A DNA stretch of 64,000 bases from Actinotignum timonense (lineage in GTDB: Bacteria > Actinomycetota > Actinomycetes > Actinomycetales > Actinomycetaceae), in assembly GCF_030216305.1 (NCBI RefSeq), contig NZ_JASOKT010000010.1, forward strand, positions 1-64,000, in the 5' to 3' direction. Positions 1 through 8,898 of this stretch are shown here, one piece after another; the stretch's first letter is position 1; every line of letters starts with the position of its first letter. Both the position numbers and the translations under genes were made by a program. Below the pieces are notes generated by a model. That model was not told the origin of the DNA. It worked only from the letters and a program-made list of their open reading frames with translations, and did no database searches.

Positions 1-168
1 CACCGCGATGTACCACCCCCGCCGTCGTCGTACCTTTAAATGCCAGCCACGCTACTGAGAGCCGTTTCACGCCGAAAAAACTTCCCTCCGGCCCGGGAGA
101 GGAATATGCTATTGGCAATTTGAGCCAAAATCAGGAAGGCTCAGGAAAATTCGGAGGCACACGCACTT

Positions 169-1554
169 ATGTCCGTGACGGAAACGACAACCACGACCGC
201 CACTTACCCGATTGATCACCCTATCGATGGGAATCTCACCGTTCCCGCCAGTTCCGGCGTTTCCGGTGTTCCTGATTCCGCAGGAGTTAACAACCGGCCG
301 GACGAGGATTTCTCATTCGGAGTTGTTCCCACTTCAAGCCGACGTTCCTTTTGGGCCGTCGGCTTTGTTATGCTCGGCTTCACTTTCTTCTCCGCGTCCA
401 TGTCGGTGGGAGCGAAGCTCGGCATCGGCCTAGACCTGGGCGGCTTCGTGGCCGCCGTCTCCATCGGCGGCGCCATCCTCGCCACCTTCACCGGGGCGCT
501 GGCCTACGTGGGCGCGAAAACCGGGATGGGCGTGGACGAACTCGCCCGCCATTCCTTCGGCCGCTTCGGTTCCTTCCTTCCCTCCTTCCTCATCGCCTTC
601 ACCCAGATGGGCTGGTTCGGCGTGGGGGTGGCCATGTTCGCCATCCCCACCGCGGAAATCCTCAATATTAGCCCCTGGCCGATCGTGCTGATCGCCGGTG
701 GCCTTATGACCGCCTCCGCCTACTACGGCATCAAGGCCATCGAGATCGTCTCCTTCATCTCCGTGCCGCTCATCGCCGGGCTGGGCACCTACTCGATGGT
801 GACCGCCACGGTGGACGGCGGCGGCCTCACCCGCATCTTCGCCAACACCAGCGGCATGCCGGTGATGGTGGGAGTTGGCCTGGTGGTCGGATCCTTCATC
901 TCGGGCGGCTCGGCCACCCCGAACTTCACCCGCTTCGCCGGCTCCGCGAAATCCGCGGTTATCACCACCGTTATCGCCTTCCTCCTGGGCAACACCCTCA
1001 TGTTCTCCTTCGGCGCGGTGGGCGGTGCCTTCACCGGCAAGGACGATATTTTCTACGTGATGATCGCTCAGGGTCTGGCTATCCCGGCCCTTATCGTGCT
1101 GGGCGCCAATATTTGGACCACGAATAACAACGCCCTCTACACCACCGGCCTGGGCTTCGCGAATATGACGAAGCGCCCCAAGAAGCCGCTGGTTATTATC
1201 GCCGGTATCCTCGGCACCCTGTGCGCGCTGTGGCTCTACGACAACTTCGTGGGCTGGCTGAGTTTCCTCAACGCCACCCTGCCCCCGATCGGCACCGTGC
1301 TGGTGGCCGACTACTTCGCTAACCGCCGCGCCTACCACGCCATTGTGGAGGCGGTGGAAACCGGTCGGATCTGCGCCGCGGATACCTCGAACACTTCAGC
1401 GACCCGCGCGGTGGCCTGGCCTGCGGTTATCGCGGTGGCTGCCGGGGCGCTGGTGGGCTGGACCATCCCGGTGGGGATTGCCTCGCTCAACGCTATCGTG
1501 GCCACGCTGGCCGTGTTCTTCGCTGGCCGCGGCGTCGTCGCAAAAATGAAGTAA
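169..1554 (+). CDS. codB: Cytosine permease, NCS1 family
   Basis: This is a 461-residue polytopic membrane protein of the nucleobase:cation symporter-1 family, which brings cytosine into the cell. After a hydrophilic Ser/Thr-rich N-terminus of about 55 residues come about 12 hydrophobic segments. Glycine-rich stretches such as GGSATPNFTRFAG and a NIWTTNNNALYTTGL segment are typical of CodB-like permeases. A GGAGG lies about 11 nt before the ATG. The cytosine deaminase gene follows after 51 bp, so the two probably form a codBA-type salvage operon. The final codons (GRGVVAKMK) contain one copy of the dispersed GCGTCGTCG word at 1532. Confidence 0.88.
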   Translation: MSVTETTTTTATYPIDHPIDGNLTVPASSGVSGVPDSAGVNNRPDEDFSFGVVPTSSRRSFWAVGFVMLGFTFFSASMSVGAKLGIGLDLGGFVAAVSIGGAILATFTGALAYVGAKTGMGVDELARHSFGRFGSFLPSFLIAFTQMGWFGVGVAMFAIPTAEILNISPWPIVLIAGGLMTASAYYGIKAIEIVSFISVPLIAGLGTYSMVTATVDGGGLTRIFANTSGMPVMVGVGLVVGSFISGGSATPNFTRFAGSAKSAVITTVIAFLLGNTLMFSFGAVGGAFTGKDDIFYVMIAQGLAIPALIVLGANIWTTNNNALYTTGLGFANMTKRPKKPLVIIAGILGTLCALWLYDNFVGWLSFLNATLPPIGTVLVADYFANRRAYHAIVEAVETGRICAADTSNTSATRAVAWPAVIAVAAGALVGWTIPVGIASLNAIVATLAVFFAGRGVVAKMK

Positions 1555-1605
1555 GCGCCCGCGCGCTGCACCGTAACGTATCGCACGCACCCGAAAGGAG
1601 CACCC

Positions 1606-2907
1606 GTGAGCACCCAGATTTTCCGGAATCTGCGCATCGAAAACGCTGAGCACCTCTCCGATATCACCGTGACCGACGGCGTCATTACCGCGATCACGCC
1701 CGCCGGGCCGGTTGCCGGTTCCGCCGCAGTTTCGCCCGCCCCCGTTTCCGGTACGACGGCGCAGCCGAGCCACGCGCCGGCCGCCACCGTCCGCGACTTT
1801 GGTGGGCGCCTGGCCCTGCCGCCCATCGTGGAATCCCACGTGCACCTGGACACCACGATGACCGAGGGTGACCCGCACCCCAACGAATCGGGCACCCTCT
1901 TCGAGGGCATCGAGATTTGGTCGCAGCGCAAGGCGAAGCTCACGGTGGAGGACGTCAAGGAGCGCGCCATGCGGGCGATCCGCCAGCAGGTACGTTTCGG
2001 CATCCAATACATCCGCTCCCACGTGGATATCAACGACCCGAAGCTCACCGCGCTGCGCGCCCTGCTCGAGCTGCGCGAGGAGCTGCGCGACCGCGTCACC
2101 TTGCAGCTGGTGGCCTTCCCGCAGGAGGGCATCGAATCCTACCCGCACGGACGCGAACTGCTGCGCACCGCCGCCGAGCTGGGCGTGGACGCCATCGGCG
2201 CCATCCCGCATTACGAATTCACGCGCGAATACTCGGTGAGCTCGCTGAATTACGCGGTGGGCCTCGCGCAGGAATTCAACCTCCTCATGGACGTGCATTG
2301 TGATGAGATCGACGACGGCGCTTCGCGCGGTCTGGAAACCCTGGCGACTCGGGCCTACGAGGCGGGTATCGGGGAGAAGGTCACGGCCTCGCATACCACG
2401 GCGATGCATTCGTATAACAATGCCTATTTCATTCGGCTGCTGCGACTGCTCAAGATGAGCGGAATCAATTTTGTATCCAATCCGATGGTCAATACCCACC
2501 TGCAGGGGCGCACGGATACCTATCCGAAGCGCCGCGGGGTGACCCGGGTCAAGGAGCTGACGGAAGCCGGAATCAACGTGTCCTTCGGGCAGGACGATAT
2601 CGTCGATCCGTGGAATCCGCTGGGCACGGGCTCGCTGCGCGATGTCACCCTCATCGGGCTGTACGTGACCCAGATGATGGGGGCTTCGCAGATCGATCAT
2701 TCCTATCGCTTCATCACCCATAACGGCGCGCGCACCCTCCACCTGCCTGATTACGGCATCAAGGTGGGTAATCCCGCGAACTTCATCGTGCTGGGGGCGC
2801 CGTCGTGGCGCGAGGCCCTGGCTTTCCACGCCCCGGTGCTGGCTTCCTACCGGCGCGGCGAGCTGCTTTTCGAGTCCACTGAGCCGGAGCGCGCCTGGCA
2901 TTTGTAG
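1606..2907 (+). CDS. codA: Cytosine deaminase (amidohydrolase family)
   Basis: This predicted cytoplasmic metalloenzyme deaminates cytosine to uracil and ammonia, using substrate imported by the upstream permease. Family metal-site motifs are visible: ESHVHLD near residues 76-82, DVHCDEIDDG near 229-238, and FGQDDIVDPWNPLG near 326-339. The GTG start at 1606 has an AAAGGAG Shine-Dalgarno. Length (433 aa) fits CodA (about 427). Residues 35-62 form an Ala/Pro/Ser-rich insertion between the N-terminal beta sandwich and the barrel; it is encoded by DNA carrying an exact copy of the dispersed 16-bp word (1750-1765) and may be a tolerated insertion. Confidence 0.9.
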   Translation: MSTQIFRNLRIENAEHLSDITVTDGVITAITPAGPVAGSAAVSPAPVSGTTAQPSHAPAATVRDFGGRLALPPIVESHVHLDTTMTEGDPHPNESGTLFEGIEIWSQRKAKLTVEDVKERAMRAIRQQVRFGIQYIRSHVDINDPKLTALRALLELREELRDRVTLQLVAFPQEGIESYPHGRELLRTAAELGVDAIGAIPHYEFTREYSVSSLNYAVGLAQEFNLLMDVHCDEIDDGASRGLETLATRAYEAGIGEKVTASHTTAMHSYNNAYFIRLLRLLKMSGINFVSNPMVNTHLQGRTDTYPKRRGVTRVKELTEAGINVSFGQDDIVDPWNPLGTGSLRDVTLIGLYVTQMMGASQIDHSYRFITHNGARTLHLPDYGIKVGNPANFIVLGAPSWREALAFHAPVLASYRRGELLFESTEPERAWHL

Positions 2908-2947
2908 GCGGTTGGTTGTGCGCCGCGCGCGCCGCGCGCTTTTCTCC

Positions 2948-2983
2948 CGGACCCTCGGCCGAGTGACAGGCCGGGGGTTCGGT
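2948..2983. terminator. Imperfect hairpin downstream of codA
   Basis: Arms at 2948-2961 and 2970-2983 pair in 12 of 14 positions around an 8-nt loop. There is no following T-run, so termination is possible but not proven. It is the first structure after the codA stop. Confidence 0.35.
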
Positions 2984-3047
2984 GAATTTAAGCCGGTGGG
3001 CGGGCCTGCGAACGACAGGCACCGACCGCCCACCATCACGCCGGCTC

Positions 3048-3137
3048 ACAAAGTGGTACTGGAGCTACAGTCAACACCCGATTTTCTGTCGTGCAGTACC
3101 ACTCTGTAAGGCCCGCAGTTCTCCAGTACCACTTTGT
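3048..3137. repeat. Inverted/direct repeat cluster, AAAGTGGTACTGGAG family
   Basis: The 17-mer ACAAAGTGGTACTGGAG at 3048-3064 is repeated as its exact reverse complement at 3121-3137. A third, diverged inverted copy, GTGCAGTACCACTCTGT, lies at 3091-3107. No gene can be supported here. The arms could be multiple protein-binding sites or the remains of a mobile element. Confidence 0.75.
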
Positions 3138-3240
3138 CTCTGCACCGCGGGCCTGGCGGCCAGCCACCACCCGGAGCTGATCTGGCATCTGGCGGCCCAG
3201 GCCCGTCCAGCCCGGGCCCGTCCAGCCCGCCCCGAAAACA

Positions 3241-3324
3241 AAGTGCGCGTAAGAGCACCGTTTCGGAGCTATTTCGTGTCTCTTACGCGCACTTGACGAG
3301 GGTGATGGTCCGAAATGCGCACTT
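3241..3324. repeat. Inverted repeat cluster, AAGTGCGCGTAAGAG family
   Basis: AAGTGCGCGTAAGAG at 3241-3255 is repeated as its exact reverse complement at 3280-3294. A shortened inverted copy, ATGCGCACTT, lies at 3315-3324. This family differs in sequence from the cluster just upstream but shares its layout (two perfect copies plus one partial). No coding potential is recognised. Confidence 0.7.
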
Positions 3325-3372
3325 GAGGAGGAGGGAGACCAGGCCGACTCACAAAATGTACATGGGTGACTG

Positions 3373-3427
3373 TTTTTCCGAGATGTACTTCGCATGTACG
3401 ACATCTGCACTACAGCTCGGAAAACAC
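3373..3427. repeat. 55-bp palindromic repeat, copy 1
   Basis: An imperfect palindrome with outer arms TTTTCCGAG and CTCGGAAAA and core TGTACTTCGCATGTACGACA. It matches 38034-38088 at 51 of 55 positions in the same orientation, 34.7 kb away. It could be a REP-like element, a regulator site or a structured RNA. It lies directly upstream of the TetR operator. Confidence 0.8.
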
Positions 3428-3450
3428 CTACCACCCCGCCTCCCCTTGCG

Positions 3451-3480
3451 CCGCCTATTTTACATGTGTAAATTAGGCGG
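3451..3480. promoter_or_regulatory. 30-bp palindromic operator before tetR
   Basis: The left half is CCGCCTATTTTACA and the right half is TGTAAATTAGGCGG; the dyad is nearly perfect over 30 bp and ends one base before the ATG of the TetR gene. The right arm contains TAAATT, a plausible -10 hexamer 7 nt before the start. Size, symmetry and position fit an autoregulatory TetR operator that would also control the overlapping downstream membrane protein. Confidence 0.85.
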
Positions 3481-3481
3481 C

Positions 3482-4282
3482 ATGAGAGAGGTACACACAG
3501 ACGCTCCCAACGGCGGCACGAGCGGAATGCCGAACGCAAATCAGCACAGCATCCTCGGCCCCGCCGCAAACCAGCACAGCCCCCTCGGCCCTGCCGCAGA
3601 CGATCCGCGGGCCCGGCGCTCCTACGATGCACTGGTGCACGCTGCTGGCGCGCTCATTGATAGCGGCGCGGCGATTGATGATCTCACCGTCTCTTGGATC
3701 ACGCGGGAAGCCGGGGTCACCCGCCCCACTTTCTACCAGCATTTTTCTGGGATTAGCCAACTGGTGCGCGCCGTCGTTCTTACACGGCTCCACGCAATTT
3801 TTGACGCCACCCCGGTGCCAACCTCAGAAGAACCGTCGCTCGACGTACAGCTGCAGGTGCTGCTCCCCATGCTCACCACTCTGTTGGAGCACCGCCACCT
3901 CATTGCCGCGGCTCTCACCAGTTCCGCGGCTCTCGGGAGCGCAGCCCCGATTATCGCGGCGATTCGTGATCGCCTGCTCAGTGCCCCGGCCATTCGCGCC
4001 CGTGGCCGTGTCATGTTCGGTACGCCGACACCCGAAAAACAAACTTCGGGCGACGGCGCGCCTGCGCCTGCGACCGCTAAATCAAGCATGCCCGCCGGGG
4101 CGAACGGCACCTATCCCCCGCCCTCGAAAGCGGAAATGGACTTCGCTTCCATGGTGGCGGCCGGCCTGCTCTGGCGTGTGCTCCACTGGATGACCGAGGA
4201 ACCCGCCGACCCCGATGATCTTCCCCGCCTCGCTACCGAAGTGGGCAGTTTTACCCGCGCCGCCTATGGAGAACACTCATGA
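3482..4282 (+). CDS. TetR-family transcriptional regulator
   Basis: A 266-residue protein with an N-terminal helix-turn-helix around residues 60-105 (LTVSWITREAGVTRPTFYQHF), the TetR recognition pattern, and a variable, mostly helical ligand domain. The reading frame is open further upstream, but ATG 3482 is chosen because the 30-bp operator ends immediately before it; translation may be leaderless since the only purine run (AGGCGG) is too close. The first ~40 residues are low complexity (HSILGPAANQHSPLGPAAD). The stop overlaps the next gene as ATGA, so the two genes form one unit and the regulator probably controls that membrane protein. Confidence 0.85.
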   Translation: MREVHTDAPNGGTSGMPNANQHSILGPAANQHSPLGPAADDPRARRSYDALVHAAGALIDSGAAIDDLTVSWITREAGVTRPTFYQHFSGISQLVRAVVLTRLHAIFDATPVPTSEEPSLDVQLQVLLPMLTTLLEHRHLIAAALTSSAALGSAAPIIAAIRDRLLSAPAIRARGRVMFGTPTPEKQTSGDGAPAPATAKSSMPAGANGTYPPPSKAEMDFASMVAAGLLWRVLHWMTEEPADPDDLPRLATEVGSFTRAAYGEHS

Positions 4283-6822
4283 GCGAATCACGAAACACCG
4301 CCCCGCAGCCGGATACGACGCCGCGCACCACCGCGGAAACCGGGCCGGCCGCGCCGTCCGCGCAGCCGGCTCCCGCCCGCAGCTGGCGGGAGCGCATCCG
4401 CCCCGCGATTATTATGTTTGGGCTCGCCATTATCCCGATGATCTACGCGCTGATTCTCACCGGCGCCTACGATGACCCGCTCGGCAACCTCAATGAGATC
4501 CCGGCCGCGATTGTGAACGAGGATCGCGGCACACAGCTGGGCGGCTCCGAGGTGAACCTGGGCGCAAGCATCACCACCAAGCTCTTGGAAACCGAAGAAC
4601 GCCAGAACTTCCAGTGGCGGGAATACTCCGCCGCGGAGGCCCAGCAGAAACTGGCTAACGGCGATATCTACGCGGTGCTCAGCATCCCGGCGTCGTTTTC
4701 CAGCGATGCCACTTCCGTGGCGCGCGGCCCCGGGGCCGCCACCCGCGCCCGGCTCTCCTTCGTCACCGACGATGCCCTCAACTATATTGTCGGCAATGTG
4801 GGACGCGTCATCGCCTCCACCGCCACCGCGGCGGTTTCGGAGAAGGTGTCGGCCGAATATCTTGATGGCATCTACCTTTCCTTCGGGACGCTGAGCGAGC
4901 AGCTGAGCGCCGCGGCGGGCGGGGCCGGAGAGCTGGGCGCCGGGCTGCGTGACGCGGCCGGCGGCGCAACTCGGCTCGCGGAGGGCGCCGGCCAACTGGC
5001 CGAGGGCGCCGGGAGCCTCGCCACCGGAACGGAAACTTTAGCTTCCGGTGCGGGGCGTATGAACGACGGCGCAGCTCAGCTCGCGGCCGGTGCAGGCGAC
5101 GCCGCGGGCGGGGCCAGCACCCTCAGCGAGGGGGTTTCCCAGGTAGCCGGTGGGGCCAGTGCCGCGAGCCTGGCGGCCGGCCAGCTCCGAGATGGTGCGG
5201 AGCGCAGCGCCGCGGGCCTGGATACCTTGGCGGCCGCCAGCCAGGATGTGGCGGCGGGCAGCCAGAAAGTAGCGGAGGGGAATGCCGCGCTGGCGGAGGG
5301 AGCCAACCGCGCCCTTGCCGGAGCGCAGCAATTGGGCACCGGCGCGGAGAAACTCAGCGGCGGGCTCAATAACCTCAATGACGGATTGAGCACCCTCATC
5401 GCGATGTACGATGTGCTGCCCCCGGAGGTGGTCAAGGCGAAGCTCGCTGAGGCACAGGCTGGCACCGCGCAACTTCTTGAGGGATCCACCCAGCTCCAGG
5501 GCGGGATAGCTGCCCTCGTCGGCGAGGAAACTGGAACGGCGGGCGGGTCCGGCATGGGTAGCGACAATGGAACAGGGGGCGGACCTGGCGCGGGCGCCGC
5601 CACCGGCGCGAGCGGCGAGCCTGGCGCGGGTGCCGAAAGCGGCGGGTTGAGCGCGCTTGCCAGCGGGGCGCAGGCCGCGAGCGCCGGGGCGGCGCAGCTC
5701 AAGGACGGTGCCGCCCAGCTGGCCGCCGGTGCGCAGCGTGCCGCCGCGGGAGGCCAGCAAGCCTTGGCCGCCACCACGGAATTCGCGGACCAACTCGATG
5801 CCCTGGCCGTCGGGAGCAGCCGCGCCGCCGCCGGGGCCACCCAGCTAGCGGAAGGCACCGCGCTCCTCGCTACCGGAAGCGGCGAACTAGCCGCCCGTGC
5901 CCCTGAACTAGCCGCCGGGGCACGCGCCGCCCACAGCGGGGCCACTCAGGTAAGCAGCGGCGCCACCACCCTCGCGACCAACCAGGAAACCCTGCGCGAC
6001 GGTTTGCACACCCTGCGCGAGGGCGCCGCCACCCTGGAAGTGAAGCTCTCCGAAGGTGCGGAGAAAATCCCGGTCTACACCCCGAGCGAATCAGAAACGA
6101 TGCAGCGAGTGGGGGCCACCCCGGTGGAATTGAGCACCACCCGCGCTCACCCCGTCGGTGATTTCGGTGCGGCAGTGGCCTGCTACTTCATCGCGCTGGC
6201 GATGTGGGTGGGCGCTATCGGCCTCTATCTCATGAAGCCACCTCTCTCGCGCCGCCTGGCGGCGGCGCGCGTATCCGGGCTGCGGCTCGGGCTCGGTTCG
6301 GTTGCTAGCGGGGCGCTCATGGGAATCGTGCAGGCGGGCCTGCTGGTCGGGATACTCCACCTCTTCGGGAATGTGGATCTCATTAACCCGGGCGCCACCC
6401 TGGCCATCTGCGTCACCTCCTCGATTGTGTATATCGCGATCAACCAGGCACTTATTGCGCTTTTCGGCGCCCCGGGTCGTTTCATCGCGCTCCTCATGAT
6501 CGTGATCCAGCTGGGCGCGGCCGGCGGCATCTACCCGGTGGAAACAGCGCCGGGCTTCTTCCAGGCCGTCCACCCGCTGCTGCCCGTCACCCACACGGTT
6601 AACGCCCTGCGTGCCGCGATTGCCGGTGGCCCGATTGACACCGCGGCCTACGCCAGCGCGCTCGGGATATGGTTCGCCGCTTCGGTGCTGGCCACCGTCC
6701 TTGCTGCCATCATCAAAATACGCCGCGATGGCCATGCCGGCACGTCGCGGCCCCGCGAGGCGAAAGCCGGTAGCGGCGTCGTCGTACCAAAAAATGAGGA
6801 GGCGCCCGCCGCGGCACGGTAA
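4279..6822 (+). CDS. YhgE/Pip-family membrane protein with heptad repeats
   Basis: An 847-residue protein. Residues ~35-60 form a transmembrane segment followed by the conserved PAAIVNEDRG region. A long extracytoplasmic domain (roughly 215-590) is built of Gly/Ala/Leu heptads such as LAEGAGSLATG, the X-X-X-L-X-X-G repeat of this family. The C-terminus has about five hydrophobic segments (from about residue 635), resembling ABC-2 type permeases. Lactococcal Pip is a phage receptor; the general function is unknown, with export or surface roles proposed. It is translationally coupled to the TetR gene. The tail (GSGVVVPKNEEAPAAAR) carries an exact dispersed 16-bp word at 6773-6788. Confidence 0.85.
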   Translation: MSESRNTAPQPDTTPRTTAETGPAAPSAQPAPARSWRERIRPAIIMFGLAIIPMIYALILTGAYDDPLGNLNEIPAAIVNEDRGTQLGGSEVNLGASITTKLLETEERQNFQWREYSAAEAQQKLANGDIYAVLSIPASFSSDATSVARGPGAATRARLSFVTDDALNYIVGNVGRVIASTATAAVSEKVSAEYLDGIYLSFGTLSEQLSAAAGGAGELGAGLRDAAGGATRLAEGAGQLAEGAGSLATGTETLASGAGRMNDGAAQLAAGAGDAAGGASTLSEGVSQVAGGASAASLAAGQLRDGAERSAAGLDTLAAASQDVAAGSQKVAEGNAALAEGANRALAGAQQLGTGAEKLSGGLNNLNDGLSTLIAMYDVLPPEVVKAKLAEAQAGTAQLLEGSTQLQGGIAALVGEETGTAGGSGMGSDNGTGGGPGAGAATGASGEPGAGAESGGLSALASGAQAASAGAAQLKDGAAQLAAGAQRAAAGGQQALAATTEFADQLDALAVGSSRAAAGATQLAEGTALLATGSGELAARAPELAAGARAAHSGATQVSSGATTLATNQETLRDGLHTLREGAATLEVKLSEGAEKIPVYTPSESETMQRVGATPVELSTTRAHPVGDFGAAVACYFIALAMWVGAIGLYLMKPPLSRRLAAARVSGLRLGLGSVASGALMGIVQAGLLVGILHLFGNVDLINPGATLAICVTSSIVYIAINQALIALFGAPGRFIALLMIVIQLGAAGGIYPVETAPGFFQAVHPLLPVTHTVNALRAAIAGGPIDTAAYASALGIWFAASVLATVLAAIIKIRRDGHAGTSRPREAKAGSGVVVPKNEEAPAAAR

Positions 6823-6871
6823 AACGCAGGAGCGCGACGGCACGGTAAAACGCTACGGCACGATAAAGCGC
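6812..6871. repeat. Three copies of a stop-codon-containing 16-mer
   Basis: CGGCACGGTAAAACGC begins at 6812 and again at 6838, with a variant (CGGCACGATAAAGCGC) at 6856. The first copy contains the stop codon of the preceding gene, so the repeat duplicates the gene's 3' end. Spacings are 26 and 18 bp. Confidence 0.75.
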
Positions 6872-6924
6872 AGGAGCGCACGCCGGGCCCGCACCCACCC
6901 CCGCACCGTAATTTCTGAGTCCTA

Positions 6925-6953
6925 TTTACCACGAAGTAAGGGAAGCCTAATAT
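6925..6953 (+). promoter_or_regulatory. Promoter with DtxR/IdeR-like iron box
   Basis: A candidate -35 TTTACC (6925-6930) and -10 TAATAT (6948-6953) are 17 bp apart. TAAGGGAAGCCTAA (6937-6950) matches the inner part of the DtxR/IdeR consensus (TTAGG, four bases, CCTAA) except for the first arm, and overlaps the -10. This fits iron-dependent repression of the ABC genes downstream. It is weaker than the second box at 11249. Confidence 0.6.
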
Positions 6954-7011
6954 GGAGGTGCTCCGCGGATCGCCCGCGGGGCACCTCTCCTACTGTTCGC
7001 GGAGGAATGGG

Positions 7012-8898
7012 ATGACGGCTCAACTCACCCACGCAGATGCCGGCACCGCCCCGAACGGCGGCGTCGCCACGCGTGTCGATACGTATAAAGAAAAACGCGC
7101 GCAAGGACAGCGCGCCCTCAAAGAACTCATGGCGCCGATTGCCCCGCGCCTGGCGCTCGGCCGCTTCGTGGCGGTGTGCTCCTCGCTCGTGGCCGTGGCG
7201 CCGTTTATTGCGCTGGTGCGCATCGGCGATATTCTGCTGCCGGCCTGGCGCGCGGGAACGCCGATAGATACCGCGGCGCTCAGCTGGAATGTGAAACTAC
7301 TTGCCGGGGCTTTTTGCACCCAGCTGCTCCTCTACTTCCTGGCGCTCACCATCACGCATTTCGCGGATCTCACATTGCGCGGCCTGCTCCAAGAGCGCAT
7401 TATCGCACAGATTTCACGCGCGCCGCTCTCGTGGTTCTCCCGGGCGCGCTCCGGGCAGATCCGCAAAGCCATCCAGGCCGATACCACCACGCTGCACACC
7501 CTGGTGGCGCACGCCCCGGTGGAAACCACGGCCGCGGTAGCCACCCCGCTCGCCCTCGTTATTTTTGCTTTTACCGTGAATTGGCGCCTGGGGCTCCTCA
7601 CCATCATCCCGCTGCCCTTCTATTTCGCGGCGCAAATGTTCATGATGCGCGATATGGGCGAAAAGACCGCGGAGATGGACGACCGGCTCGGCTACCTCGC
7701 CGCGCGCGGGGTGGAATTCGTGGAAGGCATCCAGGTGGTCAAAAGCTTCGGGAAAGTCGGCCACGCGCATCGCGCTTTCGCTCGCGCCGCCGATGATTTC
7801 GGGAATTTCTACTGGGACTGGTGCGGGCCGCTGCTCAAAGGCTCCGCGCTGGCGATGTCCTTCATTTCCGCGCCGGTGGTGCTGCTCGTCAATATGGGGC
7901 TCGGCTCGCTGATCCTGGCCGCCGGCGGCGCCACCCTCCCCGAGGTCATCGCCTGTTCCCTCATCGGCCTCATCGTGCCGCTCACCTTCGACACCCTCTC
8001 CACCAGCATGTGGTCCTACCAGCTGGCCGGGAATTCCGCGCTGCGCATTATCGAGGTGACGAGCGTGGAACAGTTGCCGCAGCTGGAAGCCCCCGCGGAA
8101 AATCCCGCAGCAGATCCCGCAGCCCCCGCGGCCGCGAGTACCGAGGAAGCCGCGGGCGGCGTCGTACCCGCGCATGTTGTTTTCGAGAACGTGAGTTACT
8201 CCTATCCGCGCGCCGGGCGCACCATCCAGGCGCTCGACGGCGTATCCCTCACGCTGCGCCGCGGCACCGTGACCGCGCTGCTCGGGCCCTCCGGTTCGGG
8301 CAAATCCACGCTGGCGACCATGCTCGCGCGCTTCCGCGATCCGGATAGCGGGCGGGTGCTCCTCGACGGGCGCGACCTGCGCACCCTCCCCGAAAAAGAC
8401 CTCTACGCGCGGGTCGCTTTCGTGCTCCAAGATGCGCAAATGCTGCGCATGTCCGTGCGCGATAATATTCGCCTCGCGCGTCCCCATGCCGACGACGCCG
8501 CCATCGAGCAGGCGGCCCGCGCCGCCAATATTTGGGACGATATCTGCGCCCTCCCCAAGGGGCTGGACACGGTGCTCGGGGAAGATACCACGATGTCCGG
8601 GGGCCAAAACCAGCGCCTGGCCATCGCGCGGGCGCTGCTGGCCGACGCCGATCTTCTTATTTTGGATGAGGCGACCGTGGCCACCGATCCCCAATGCGAA
8701 GCGGAAATTCAAAGCGCCCTCAACCGTTTGGTGGCCGGGCGCACCGTGCTGGTGATCGCGCACCACGCCGAATCGGTGCTCGGTGTGGATCAGGTCTGCA
8801 TTTTGGAACAGGGGCGGATTTCTGCCCTGGGCACCCCGGACGAGGTAGCCACGCATCCCTTCTGGGTGCGGCTCATGGAAGGACGCGAACATGCCTAA
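7012..8898 (+). CDS. ABC transporter half-subunit, IrtA-like (permease-ATPase fusion)
   Basis: A 628-residue type IV ABC protein: membrane domain with about six segments in residues ~40-330, then an ATPase domain from ~390 with Walker A GPSGSGKSTLA, a signature of form SGGQNQRLAIA and Walker B LLILDEAT. ATG 7012 is preferred over an upstream alternative because GGAGG precedes it. The next gene overlaps by 8 bp and encodes the second half of a heterodimer. With the iron box upstream and siderophore-uptake genes downstream, it resembles mycobacterial IrtA, which imports ferric siderophore, but it lacks IrtA's siderophore-interaction reductase domain. The linker before the ATPase (AAGGVVPAHV) carries a dispersed-motif copy. 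Confidence 0.85.
   Translation: MTAQLTHADAGTAPNGGVATRVDTYKEKRAQGQRALKELMAPIAPRLALGRFVAVCSSLVAVAPFIALVRIGDILLPAWRAGTPIDTAALSWNVKLLAGAFCTQLLLYFLALTITHFADLTLRGLLQERIIAQISRAPLSWFSRARSGQIRKAIQADTTTLHTLVAHAPVETTAAVATPLALVIFAFTVNWRLGLLTIIPLPFYFAAQMFMMRDMGEKTAEMDDRLGYLAARGVEFVEGIQVVKSFGKVGHAHRAFARAADDFGNFYWDWCGPLLKGSALAMSFISAPVVLLVNMGLGSLILAAGGATLPEVIACSLIGLIVPLTFDTLSTSMWSYQLAGNSALRIIEVTSVEQLPQLEAPAENPAADPAAPAAASTEEAAGGVVPAHVVFENVSYSYPRAGRTIQALDGVSLTLRRGTVTALLGPSGSGKSTLATMLARFRDPDSGRVLLDGRDLRTLPEKDLYARVAFVLQDAQMLRMSVRDNIRLARPHADDAAIEQAARAANIWDDICALPKGLDTVLGEDTTMSGGQNQRLAIARALLADADLLILDEATVATDPQCEAEIQSALNRLVAGRTVLVIAHHAESVLGVDQVCILEQGRISALGTPDEVATHPFWVRLMEGREHA

Noticed and set aside
430..1338. Long minus-strand open frame across the cytosine permease gene
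   Set aside because: His/Gly/Glu-rich translation without family resemblance; typical antisense shadow of a GC-rich membrane protein gene.
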